The notes below the pieces were generated by a model. It made no database searches, was not told the DNA's origin, and saw only the letters and a list, made by a program, of their open reading frames with translations. Below, one piece after another: positions 8,207 through 15,595 of a stretch of 40,953 bases of DNA. This stretch comes from Actinomadura sp. KC345 (lineage in GTDB: Bacteria > Actinomycetota > Actinomycetes > Streptosporangiales > Streptosporangiaceae): NCBI RefSeq assembly GCF_004348515.1, contig NZ_SMKH01000032.1:1-40953 (forward strand). The letters are read 5' to 3'. Made by a program: the position numbers and the translations under genes. Each line of letters opens with the position of its first letter. The first letter of the stretch is position 1.

Positions 8207-9036
8207 AGGAGGGCGTGGTCGGCGACCAGCTTGGGGGTCCAGATGACGCGGGCCCGGAGCTTGTCCGCGGCCGGGTCGGTGACCAGCCAGACCACGGCGG
8301 CCGCCGGGGCCTCCTCGGGTGTCGGCTCGAAGCCCTTGCCCTTGAGGGCGTCGAGGCCGCCTCGGGCCGCGCCCGCCTCGGTGACGACGAAGCCGGGGTC
8401 GAGGTTGAAGGCGCGGACCCCGCGCTCCCGGTACTCGGCGTTGACCGCGCCCGCGAGCCGGCCGAACGCCGCCTTGGACGCCGAGTACGCCACGCCCCAG
8501 CCGCCCTCACCGGGCGGCCCCGGCGGATCGCTGGTGGCCGACCCGGAGCACAGGTTGACGATCGTTCCGCCTCCCTGGTCCAGCATGGCCGGGAGGACGG
8601 CCTGGAGCAGGACGATCTGGTTCAGGTAGTTGGCGGTGACCGTCCGCTCGGCCACCTCCACGTCGAGGTCGAGGAAGCGCTCGTGGGTGCCCGCGATGTG
8701 CGCCACCGCGTTGTTGACGAGAACGTCGACGCGTCCCCAGGTGTCCAGGACGGTCCGCGCGGCGGCCCGCACGCTCGCCCGGTCCAGCAGGTCCATCCGG
8801 ACGGGCAGCGCCCGCGCGCCGAGCGCCTCGATCTCCGCCCGCGTCCGCGCCAGGCTGCCGGGCACCGGAATCGCGCCGGACGTGCCGTGGCGCGGCGGGA
8901 TCCGCCCCGCGCCCTCCTCGGCGGTGCGCGCGGTGAAGGCGACGTCGTGCCCGGCGGCGGCCAGCGCGAGCGCCGTCCGCCGCCCGATGCCCCGGCTCGC
9001 GCCGGTCACCAGCGCCACCGGTTTCGTTTCCGTCAT
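8200..9036 (-). CDS. Short-chain dehydrogenase/reductase (SDR)
   Basis: A 278-residue classical-type SDR. It shows the cofactor motif TGASRGIG (residues 11-18), the structural NNAVAH variant of NNAG, a catalytic Ser in LCSGSA and the YSASK active-site block. An insert of about 18 residues (RIPPRHGTSGAIPVPGS) follows the second beta strand. The closing segment lacks the usual C-terminal VDGG sequence. The ATG at 9036 was chosen over the 38-residue upstream extension because MTETKPVALVTG is the natural start. The mRNA may be leaderless: a -10-like TGTCAT at 9048-9043 puts the transcript start at the ATG. It is divergent from the hsaC operon with palindrome 4 between. The substrate is unknown, probably a hydroxysteroid or acyl intermediate. 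Confidence 0.85.
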   Translation of the reverse strand: MTETKPVALVTGASRGIGRRTALALAAAGHDVAFTARTAEEGAGRIPPRHGTSGAIPVPGSLARTRAEIEALGARALPVRMDLLDRASVRAAARTVLDTWGRVDVLVNNAVAHIAGTHERFLDLDVEVAERTVTANYLNQIVLLQAVLPAMLDQGGGTIVNLCSGSATSDPPGPPGEGGWGVAYSASKAAFGRLAGAVNAEYRERGVRAFNLDPGFVVTEAGAARGGLDALKGKGFEPTPEEAPAAAVVWLVTDPAADKLRARVIWTPKLVADHALLR

Positions 9037-9077
9037 ACCCCGATGACACCCGCTTCCGCCCGGACCCGCCGCGCGAC

Positions 9078-9092
9078 TCTCACTGAGCGGGA
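9078..9092. promoter_or_regulatory. Palindromic operator site 4 (serves two divergent promoters)
   Basis: TCTCACTGAGCGGGA, one arm mismatch. -10-like hexamers lie 29 bp away on both sides: TGTCAT (9048-9043) for the SDR and CAGGTT (9122-9127) for the hsaC operon. Confidence 0.65.
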
Positions 9093-9177
9093 AGGCCCCG
9101 GCGGCGGGCGGGCGGATTTGGCAGGTTGAGGACCGACGCCCGCCGTACAAGCCGTGCTATCGAAGGGATCCAGGACA

Positions 9178-10083
9178 GTGACGCAGATCCGAGGGCTGGG
9201 ATATCTGAGGGTCCAGACCCGGCACATCGAGCGCTGGCGCGAGTTCGCCCTCGACGGGCTCGGGTTCGCCGAGGGCGGCGGTCCCGATCCGGACGGGCTC
9301 TACCTGCGCATGGACGAGCGCCGGTCGCGGCTCCGACTGCTGCCGGGCGACTCCGACAAGGTGCTCGCCGTGGGCTGGGAGGTCCGCGACCAGTACGCGC
9401 TGGCCGCCGTCCGCGAGGCCGTCGAGAAGTCCGGGACGGCCGTGACGGCGCTCAAGCCCAAGGAGGCGGCGGAACGCGACGCCGAGGAGGTCATCGCGTT
9501 CACCGACCCGGGCGGCACGCCCGTCGAGGTGTTCTTCGGGCCGGTCCTCGACCACAGCCCGGTCATCACCGGCTTCGCGCAGAAGTTCGTCACCGGCGCG
9601 ATGGGGATGGGCCACGTCGTGCTGCCCACCGCGAACTTCGCCGAGACCGCCGCGTTCTACAACGAGGTGCTCGGCTTCCTGCCGCGCGGCGCGATGAAGG
9701 TCGGCGGCCCGGTGCGGATCCGGTTCATGGGCGTCAACCAGCGCCACCACAGCCTCGCGGTGTGCCCGGCGCCGCACGACGGCGATCCCGGCCTCGTCCA
9801 CCTGATGGTGGAGGTCGACACCCTGGACGCGGTCGGGATCGCTCTCGACACAGTCAAGGAGAAGGGCTTCTCCATCTCGTCCACGCTGGGCAGGCACACC
9901 AACGACAAGATGGTGTCGTTCTACGTGCGCGCCCCCGGCGGCTGGGACATCGAGTACGGCTGCGAGGGCATGCTCGTCGACGAGACGTACTACACCGCCG
10001 AAGAGATCACCAAGGACAGCTACTGGGGCCACGACTGGTCGGGGTCCGAGCCGCTCGCCGCGTTCGCTCCCGTCGAGAAGTGA
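9178..10083 (+). CDS. hsaC: Extradiol ring-cleavage dioxygenase, HsaC-like (two VOC domains)
   Basis: A 301-residue type I extradiol dioxygenase made of two VOC (glyoxalase-fold) modules. The C-terminal module holds the iron ligands His146 (GMGHVV), His208 (GLVHLMVEV) and Glu259 (WDIEYG). Second-sphere His190/191 (RHHSLA) and His240 (GRHTNDKM) are also in place, at nearly the same positions as in BphC and HsaC. It should cleave 3,4-DHSA meta to the hydroxyls, giving the substrate for the HsaD-like hydrolase at 3357. The GTG start at 9178 follows AAGGG; an upstream ATG at 9154 is less likely because the conserved sequence begins at TQIRGLGYLRV. It heads a four-gene operon with a GTGA overlap to the next gene. 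Confidence 0.9.
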   Translation: MTQIRGLGYLRVQTRHIERWREFALDGLGFAEGGGPDPDGLYLRMDERRSRLRLLPGDSDKVLAVGWEVRDQYALAAVREAVEKSGTAVTALKPKEAAERDAEEVIAFTDPGGTPVEVFFGPVLDHSPVITGFAQKFVTGAMGMGHVVLPTANFAETAAFYNEVLGFLPRGAMKVGGPVRIRFMGVNQRHHSLAVCPAPHDGDPGLVHLMVEVDTLDAVGIALDTVKEKGFSISSTLGRHTNDKMVSFYVRAPGGWDIEYGCEGMLVDETYYTAEEITKDSYWGHDWSGSEPLAAFAPVEK

Positions 10084-11564
10084 CCCCTCCCCGGTCTTCG
10101 GTCGAGCCGGTCGCGCTGAGCGGCGTCGGGGAGTTCGACCACGAGTGCGACGTGCTGGTGGTGGGCTTCGGCGCCGCCGGTGCCGCCGCGGCGTACGAGG
10201 CCGCGGCGGCGGGCGCGGACGTGCTCGTCCTGGAGCGGTCGAGCGGCCCCGGCGGGACGTCCGCGCAGTCGGGCGGGGAGCTGTACCTCGGCGGCGGCAC
10301 GCGGGTGCAGAAGGCGTGCGGCTTCGACGACACGCCGGACGACATGTTCGCCTTCCTCAAGGCGGCGCTCGGCCCGCACGCGGACGAGGAGAAGCTCCGG
10401 CTGTACTGCGACGGCAGCGTGGAGCACTTCGAGTGGTTCCGCTCTCGCGGCGTGCCGTTCAAGGAGAGCCTGTTCGACGCGCCGGGCTGGATGCCGTACA
10501 CCGACGACGGCCTGATGTGGCTCGGTGAGAACGCCTGGCCGTACACCACGATCGCCCGGCCCGCGCCGCGCGGGCACCGCCCGGAGACGCCGATGTTCGC
10601 CGGCGGCGTCCTGATGGACAAGCTCGTCGCGGCCGTCGCGGAGGCGGGAGCCGTCACCCACCACGACACCTACGCCACGAACCTCGTCGTGGACGGCGGC
10701 CGCGTCGCCGGCGTCGTCGCGCGCAGGTTCGCCGAGGCGGTGACCTACCGGGCGCGCAGGGGCGTCATCCTGACCTCCGGCGGGTTCGTCGACAACGAGG
10801 AGATGCTCGCCGACCACGCCCCCGTGCTGCTCGGGCACGACAAGGTCAGCGACGGCACCAGCGACGGATCCGGCATCCGGATGGCGACCGCGCTCGGCGC
10901 CGCGACCCGCCGCATGGCGACCGTGGAGATCGCGCTCACCGCCAACCCCGCCGTGATCTGCCGGGGCATGCTCGTGGACGGCCTCGGCCGCCGCTTCATC
11001 AACGAGGACGTCTACCCGGGCCTGTTCAGCCACCGGGCCGTCCTGCACCAGCCCGGCCCCTACTGGGCGATCATCGACGAGGCCGGTCACGACGAGATCG
11101 CCGAGGCCGACATGTGGGGCGTCCGCCCCAAGCACGCGGCGGAGACGCTCGCGGAGCTGGAGGAGTCCCTCGGGCTGCCGTCCGGCTCGCTGGAGGCGAC
11201 CGTCGAGACCTACAACAGGTTCGCGGAGAAGGGCGAGGACCCCTACTTCCACAAGGACCCCAGGTGGCTGCGTCCCCTGAAGGGGCCGTTCGCGGCGATC
11301 GACCCGGCCGACGGGTTCTTCGGCGCGGGCAGGCACGGCGCCGGGACGGGGGCCGGCGGGTTCACCCTCGGCGGGCTGGACACCACCGTGGACGGCGAGG
11401 TCCTCAACCACTCCGGTGAGCCGGTCCCCGGCCTGTACGCCGCGGGGCGCACCGCCTCCGGCATCCACGGCGAGGGCTACATCAGCGGGACGTCCCTGGG
11501 CGACGGCACGTTCTTCGGCCGCCGCGCGGGACGCGCCGCCGCGATCACGAAAGGTTCTGCATGA
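10080..11564 (+). CDS. FAD-dependent oxidoreductase of the KstD/fumarate reductase superfamily (divergent)
   Basis: A 494-residue flavoprotein with the FAD motif CDVLVVGFGAAGAAAAYEAA and a GGTSAQSGGELYLGGG block. The C-terminal FAD-closing block is GEGYISGTSLGDGTFFGRRAG. In true KstDs this region carries Tyr-x3-Gly (as in EYAGPG at 4223 and VYPGPG at 34014); here Tyr is followed by ISGT, as in fumarate-reductase-like flavoproteins, so simple delta-1-dehydrogenation is doubtful. The DYHPE-type active-site Tyr block is also not evident. Candidate roles are a 4-ene or 5-alpha/beta dehydrogenase or an ene-reductase acting on the steroid. The GTG start overlaps the hsaC stop; the next gene's ATG overlaps its stop. 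Superfamily is certain, reaction is open. Confidence 0.85.
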   Translation: MTPPRSSVEPVALSGVGEFDHECDVLVVGFGAAGAAAAYEAAAAGADVLVLERSSGPGGTSAQSGGELYLGGGTRVQKACGFDDTPDDMFAFLKAALGPHADEEKLRLYCDGSVEHFEWFRSRGVPFKESLFDAPGWMPYTDDGLMWLGENAWPYTTIARPAPRGHRPETPMFAGGVLMDKLVAAVAEAGAVTHHDTYATNLVVDGGRVAGVVARRFAEAVTYRARRGVILTSGGFVDNEEMLADHAPVLLGHDKVSDGTSDGSGIRMATALGAATRRMATVEIALTANPAVICRGMLVDGLGRRFINEDVYPGLFSHRAVLHQPGPYWAIIDEAGHDEIAEADMWGVRPKHAAETLAELEESLGLPSGSLEATVETYNRFAEKGEDPYFHKDPRWLRPLKGPFAAIDPADGFFGAGRHGAGTGAGGFTLGGLDTTVDGEVLNHSGEPVPGLYAAGRTASGIHGEGYISGTSLGDGTFFGRRAGRAAAITKGSA

Positions 11565-12442
11565 AGTACGCCGTCCTGCTCCCCGTCGCGGCGGGCGTGA
11601 CCGCCGATCCGCAATGGATCGGCGCCTATGTCCGGCACGCCGAAGCCTGCGGCTTCGAGTCCGTCGGCGCGGTCGAGCACGCGGTGGTCGCGAGCGGCTA
11701 CTCCAGCGTCTACCCGTACGACGCCTCGGGCCGCATGGAGCTGGCCGACGACCTGGACATCCCCGACCCGCTTGACCTGCTCGCGTTCCTCGCCGGGCAG
11801 ACGTCGCGGATCGGGCTCGCCACCGGTGTGCTCGTCCTGCCCGACCACCACCCGGTGGTGCTCGCCAAGCGGGTCGCGACGATCGACGCGCTGTCCGGCG
11901 GGCGGCTGCGGCTGGTCGTCGGCATGGGCTGGATGCGCGAGGAGGTCGAGGCGTGCGGCGCGGACTTCGACTCGCGGGGGCGGCGCGGCGACGAGCAGCT
12001 GGAGGTCCTGCGGAAGCTGTGGGCCGACACCGCGCCCGGCGGGGCGACGCACGACGGCGAGTTCTTCCGGTTCAAGGGGGCGATGAGCTACCCGAAGCCC
12101 GTCCAGAAGGGCGGCGTGCCGATCCACGTCGGCGGGCACACCAAGGCCGCCGCGCGCCGCGCCGGCCGCTACGGGGACGGCCTCCAGCCGCTCGGTGTGG
12201 CGGGGGACGAGCTTCGTTCCTTGGTCGCGCTGATGCGCGAGGAGGCCGAGAAGAACGACCGTGACCCGGACGCGCTGGAGCTGACGCTCGGCCACTCGCT
12301 GTCGGCAGTCACCCCGGAGAAGGCGGGGAAACTGGGCGCCCTCGGGGCGGGACGGCTCGTCCTGCGTGGCAAGCCGACCACGGACCTGAACGAGGCGTGC
12401 GACGAGCTGTCGGCCTGCGCCGAGCGCCTCGGCCTCTCATGA
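11561..12442 (+). CDS. LLM-class F420-dependent oxidoreductase, second copy
   Basis: A 293-residue luciferase-like TIM-barrel protein of the F420-dependent subgroup. It contains VEHAVVASGYSSVYPYDASG, SRIGLATGVLVLPDHHPVVLAKRVATIDALSGGRLRLVVGMGWM and GGVPIHVGGHTKAAARRAGR, parallel to the blocks in the paralogue at 473-1345. It likely reduces or oxygenates an intermediate of the pathway with F420H2 or FMNH2; the substrate is unknown. ATGA overlaps on both sides (with the flavoprotein before and the SnoaL gene after) imply translational coupling and perhaps a shared complex. Confidence 0.88.
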   Translation: MKYAVLLPVAAGVTADPQWIGAYVRHAEACGFESVGAVEHAVVASGYSSVYPYDASGRMELADDLDIPDPLDLLAFLAGQTSRIGLATGVLVLPDHHPVVLAKRVATIDALSGGRLRLVVGMGWMREEVEACGADFDSRGRRGDEQLEVLRKLWADTAPGGATHDGEFFRFKGAMSYPKPVQKGGVPIHVGGHTKAAARRAGRYGDGLQPLGVAGDELRSLVALMREEAEKNDRDPDALELTLGHSLSAVTPEKAGKLGALGAGRLVLRGKPTTDLNEACDELSACAERLGLS

Positions 12443-12900
12443 CGCTCGGCGCCGCCGACCGGATCGCCCTCGGTGACCTGGTCGCCCGGTACGCGCTTTA
12501 CGCGGACCGGCGTGAGATCGACGCGATGGCCGCGCTGTTCACCCAGGACGCGGTGCTCGTCCTGCCCGACGCGCCCGGCGTGCTCGATCCGGTGCGCGCC
12601 TTCACCGGACGTGCGGAGATCACCGGCACCCTCGCGGTGCTGCGCGGCATACCGGTCACGTTCCACGCGCTGGCCGGGGAGGTGTTCGACGCGGGCGCCG
12701 GGCCGGGCACCGCCACCGGGGAGGTCGCCTGCGTCGCCCACCACCTGACCGAACGCGGCGACGGCGGGACGTCGGACCTGGTCTGGCACTGCCGCTACAC
12801 CGACGCCTACCGGCTGGAGGACGGCATCTGGCGCATCGCCCGGCGCGAGCAGCGGATCGACTCGATCGAGACCCGTCCCGTCAGGCGATGGCGCGGGTGA
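12439..12900 (+). CDS. SnoaL/NTF2-like family protein, second copy
   Basis: A 153-residue SnoaL-like protein: an N-terminal helix (ALGDLVARYALYADRREIDAMAALFTQDAVLVLPD), a central strand set and the C-terminal DLVWHCRYTDAYRLEDGIWRIARREQ. The fold hosts ketosteroid isomerases, scytalone dehydratase-like enzymes and dioxygenase beta subunits. As at 1-476, it directly follows an LLM oxidoreductase with a four-base overlap, suggesting that the two proteins act on the same intermediate. It is the last gene of the hsaC operon. No terminator of canonical form was seen directly after it. Confidence 0.83.
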   Translation: MTLGAADRIALGDLVARYALYADRREIDAMAALFTQDAVLVLPDAPGVLDPVRAFTGRAEITGTLAVLRGIPVTFHALAGEVFDAGAGPGTATGEVACVAHHLTERGDGGTSDLVWHCRYTDAYRLEDGIWRIARREQRIDSIETRPVRRWRG

Positions 12901-13078
12901 GTGGGGACCCGAGGACAGCGCCACCGCGTCCAGGTGCTCGCGCCAGCGGCCGGAAATTGAACCCCTCACCGTGACCAGCACGTAGTGGAAGCCGATGGCA
13001 TCCATCATCTTCTGCGGCGAACAGGCCACGGAAGCAGTCACAAACCAGAAGCAGTCACAAACCAGAGAGGAAAACGAA
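12901..13078. other. Gene-free stretch with a 17-bp tandem duplication
   Basis: There is no convincing gene in these 178 bp. The part nearest the next gene is less GC-rich than its surroundings. A minus-strand frame (13041 leftward, beginning MTASVACSPQKMMDAIGFHY) is open but lacks a ribosome site, resembles no family I recognise and runs into the SnoaL gene. A promoter for the orphan gene at 13079 probably lies here. Confidence 0.5.
13031..13064. repeat. 17-bp perfect tandem duplication
   Basis: GAAGCAGTCACAAACCA occurs twice head to tail (13031-13047, 13048-13064), ending just before the GAGAGG ribosome site of the orphan gene. It lies in its leader and could hold paired protein-binding sites or be a slippage product. 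Confidence 0.9.
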
Positions 13079-13495
13079 ATGCCTCAGTTGTCGCGGCAGC
13101 AAGTCGAGCAGACGATGGCCAACGGCGGGACGCTGGAGTTCGGCGGAGACGTGGTCGCCGCCTACAGTGCCATGAATCTCGCCCGTGCGTGCGAGCATCT
13201 CAGCGGTGGCAGCCTCACCTCCAAGGACCTGACATACCTGCGTCTGGCAGGCGGCCAGGCCCACATCACGATGAGCCTGGAGATCGTGCCGGCGGAGGCC
13301 AGCGCGGGGGCGCAGACCCACACATTCAGCGGAAACATGTTTTCCGTCCACAGAGTGACTCTCGCCGTTGCGTGCGAGCGCCTCAGTCGTCTCCACGGTG
13401 GCAACTTCACCGTCAACGACCTGAGATACGCGCGTCTGACAGGCCGCCAGGCCCACGTCACAGTGAGCCTGGAGATCGTGCCCGCAGGCTCGTAG
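13079..13495 (+). CDS. Unrecognised 138-residue protein built of two similar halves
   Basis: I do not recognise this family. The ATG has GAGAGG eight bases upstream and a canonical terminator follows the stop, so it is a credible single-gene unit. The protein is an internal duplication: residues about 18-72 and 80-136 align as TLEFGGD...LARACEHLS..GGSLTSKDLTYLRLAGGQAHITM and THTFSGN...LAVACERLS..GGNFTVNDLRYARLTGRQAHVTV, both ending SLEIVPA. The match extends to DNA level over the GGCCAGGCCCAC...GAGCCTGGAGATCGTGCC segments, so the duplication is fairly recent or kept by selection. It has no signal peptide, no membrane segment and one Cys per repeat (CEH, CER). Its composition is less extreme in GC than its neighbours. 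Function unknown. Confidence 0.75.
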   Translation: MPQLSRQQVEQTMANGGTLEFGGDVVAAYSAMNLARACEHLSGGSLTSKDLTYLRLAGGQAHITMSLEIVPAEASAGAQTHTFSGNMFSVHRVTLAVACERLSRLHGGNFTVNDLRYARLTGRQAHVTVSLEIVPAGS

Positions 13496-13534
13496 CGGCA
13501 CGTCATCCTGGTGACGCGCCGCCCAACCCACGAG

Positions 13535-13565
13535 CCGGTCTCCCTCCAAGGGAGACCGGTCTTTT
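13535..13565 (+). terminator. Rho-independent terminator after the orphan gene
   Basis: CCGGTCTCCC (13535-13544) pairs perfectly with GGGAGACCGG (13550-13559) around loop TCCAA, followed by TCTTTT (13560-13565). It is the one classical intrinsic terminator in the window. Confidence 0.9.
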
Positions 13566-13628
13566 GGTGCGATCGAACACGTCATCCCGGCAACACCATG
13601 CCGCAGGTGAACGTGTCTCGGTGGAGGT

Positions 13629-14612
13629 TCATACGTGGTGGCAGGCCACGTGGTGGCCTTCGGTCGTCTGGCGTAGCTTCGGTTCTTCTTTCGCGCAGCG
13701 GTCGGTGGCTAGGGGGCAGCGGGTGCGGAAGCGGCATCCGCTCGGCGGGTTCAGCGGTGACGGAAGCTCGGCGTTCTCCTGCTCGCCCCCCTGCTCGCCC
13801 TCGCCTTGGGCGGCCTCCGGCACCGAGGCGAGGAGGAGGCGCGTGTAGGGGTGCAGCGCCGAGCCGGCCAGCGCGCCGGACGGGACGACCTCGCAGACCT
13901 TGCCCAGGTACATCACCATGATCCGGTCGCTGACGTTCTTCACCACCGCGAGGTCGTGCGCGATGAAGATCATGCTGAGGCCGTGCCGCTCCCGGGCGGC
14001 CTCCAGGACGTTGAGGATCTGCGCCTGCACGGAGACGTCCAGGCTCGACACCGGCTCGTCGCAGATCAGCACCCGCGGGTCGAGCATCAGCGCGCGGGCG
14101 ATGCAGACGCGCTGGCACTGGCCGCCGGACAGCTCGTGCGGACGGCGGTCCCAGACGGTGGCCGGGTCCAGGCCGACCGACTCCAGCACCGCCTCGATCC
14201 GGGCCCGATCCGGCTTGCCGCCCCACACCGACGGCCCCTCGGCCACGAGGTCGGCGACCTTGCGGCGCGGGTTCAGCGCGGCGACCGGGTTCTGCAGGAT
14301 CATCTGCATGGTCCTGCGCCGCTCGCGCAGGTCGGCGCGCCCCAGCCCGGTCAGCTCCGCGCCGTTCAGCCGCACCGAGCCGCCGACCGGCGGCGGAAGC
14401 TGCATCACCGCGCGTCCCGCGCTCGACTTCCCGCAGCCCGACTCGCCCAGGATGCCGAGCGTCTCCCCGTCCACGAGGTCGAAGCTGATCCCGGAGACCG
14501 CGTGGACCTTCTGCCCGCGTCCCGCCGGGAACTCCACGACGAGGTCCTCGACGGCCAGGACGCGGTCGCCGGACTCGCCGGGCCGCAGGTGCGTCGTACC
14601 GGTCCCTGCCAT
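13629..14612 (-). CDS. Dipeptide/oligopeptide-type ABC transporter ATP-binding protein (DppF-like)
   Basis: A 327-residue ATPase of the Dpp/Opp family with Walker A GESGCGKS (near residue 58), signature LSGGQCQRV, Walker B VLICDEPVSSLDVS and switch HDLAVV. The C-terminal oligo-binding tail GCRFRTRCPLATDRC carries the Cys pairs common in this family, some of which hold an Fe-S cluster. The signature has Cys where most relatives have Arg (LSGGQRQR), an unusual but probably tolerated change. Its ATG shares one base with the stop of the preceding ATPase. It is the last gene of the five-gene importer operon; the substrate is not predictable from this subunit. Confidence 0.93.
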   Translation of the reverse strand: MAGTGTTHLRPGESGDRVLAVEDLVVEFPAGRGQKVHAVSGISFDLVDGETLGILGESGCGKSSAGRAVMQLPPPVGGSVRLNGAELTGLGRADLRERRRTMQMILQNPVAALNPRRKVADLVAEGPSVWGGKPDRARIEAVLESVGLDPATVWDRRPHELSGGQCQRVCIARALMLDPRVLICDEPVSSLDVSVQAQILNVLEAARERHGLSMIFIAHDLAVVKNVSDRIMVMYLGKVCEVVPSGALAGSALHPYTRLLLASVPEAAQGEGEQGGEQENAELPSPLNPPSGCRFRTRCPLATDRCAKEEPKLRQTTEGHHVACHHV

Positions 14613-15586
14613 CAGGAGCCTCCAACGTTGACGGGGTGGTGGCAGGCGAAGGCGCGGCCGCCGTCGGCGCGGAGCGGCGGCGGCGTCTCGCAGGTGGGCG
14701 ACGCGTGCCGGCAGCGGGGCGCGAAGGCGCAGCCCTCCGGCGGATCCACCATGTTCGGCGGCGCGCCGTCGATCGTCCGGAGCGTGGAGTGGGGCGGGTC
14801 GGCCAGGCGCGGGACGGAGGCCAGCAGCGCCTCGGTGTACGGGTGCCGCGGGCCGGCGAACAGGTCGCCCGCCGGGGCCAGCTCCGCGAGCCGCCCCGCG
14901 TACATCACCGCGACCCGGTCGGCGCGCCCGGCGACGACCGCGAGGTTGTGGCTGATCAGGACGATGGCCGTCCCCAGCTCCGACTGGAGCCGCCCCAGCA
15001 GGTCGAGGATCTGCTTCTGGACGGTGACGTCCAGCGCGGTCGTCGGCTCGTCGGCGATCAGCAGGGACGGCTCGCCGGCCAGCGCGATCGCGATCACGAC
15101 GCGCTGGCGCATGCCGCCCGACAGCTGGTGCGGGTACTGCCCGAGCCTGCGGCGCGGCTCGGGGATGCCGACCATGCGCAGCAGTTCCTCGGCCCGGTCG
15201 CGGGCGGCGGCGCGCGACAGCCCGCGCATGCCCTCGGTCAGATGGCGGCCGATCCGCTTGACCGGGTTGAGGGCGGTCCCCGGATCCTGGAAGATCATCC
15301 CGACCTCGGACCGCCACAGCCTGCGCCGTCCGGAGGCGCTGAGGGCGTGCACGTCCTGGCCGTTCAGGACGACCTTCCCGGTCACGGTCATCGACGGCCC
15401 CGACGTGTACAGGCCCATCGCCGTCCGGCCGAGCACCGACTTGCCCGAGCCGGACTCGCCGACGATGCCGAACATCTCCCCGGGCCCCACGGTGAAGGAC
15501 ACGCCGTCCACCGCCTTGAGCGGACCCCGGGGCGTGTGCATCTCGGTGTGCAGGTCCTCCACGGCGAGGACGGGTGCGTCGTTCAT
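14612..15586 (-). CDS. Dipeptide/oligopeptide-type ABC transporter ATP-binding protein (DppD-like)
   Basis: A 324-residue ATPase with Walker A GESGSGKS (residues 43-50), Q-loop FQDPGTALNPV, signature LSGGMRQRV, Walker B LLIADEPTTALDV and switch SHNLAVV. The tail GCAFAPRCRHASPTC has the Cys-rich form seen in Dpp/Opp ATPases. It pairs with the DppF-like subunit to power the importer. It starts at ATG 15586, nine bases after the stop of the permease gene at 15596. Confidence 0.94.
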   Translation of the reverse strand: MNDAPVLAVEDLHTEMHTPRGPLKAVDGVSFTVGPGEMFGIVGESGSGKSVLGRTAMGLYTSGPSMTVTGKVVLNGQDVHALSASGRRRLWRSEVGMIFQDPGTALNPVKRIGRHLTEGMRGLSRAAARDRAEELLRMVGIPEPRRRLGQYPHQLSGGMRQRVVIAIALAGEPSLLIADEPTTALDVTVQKQILDLLGRLQSELGTAIVLISHNLAVVAGRADRVAVMYAGRLAELAPAGDLFAGPRHPYTEALLASVPRLADPPHSTLRTIDGAPPNMVDPPEGCAFAPRCRHASPTCETPPPLRADGGRAFACHHPVNVGGS

Positions 15587-15595
15587 ACCGGCTCC

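Noticed and set aside
10111-10125. TCGCGCTGAGCGGCG, similar to the palindrome
   Set aside because: It lies inside the flavoprotein coding sequence (encoding VALSGV), has poor arms and no promoter context.
12169-13041. Minus-strand frame covering the gap before the orphan gene
   Set aside because: No ribosome site, no recognised motif, and most of it is antisense to the LLM and SnoaL genes.
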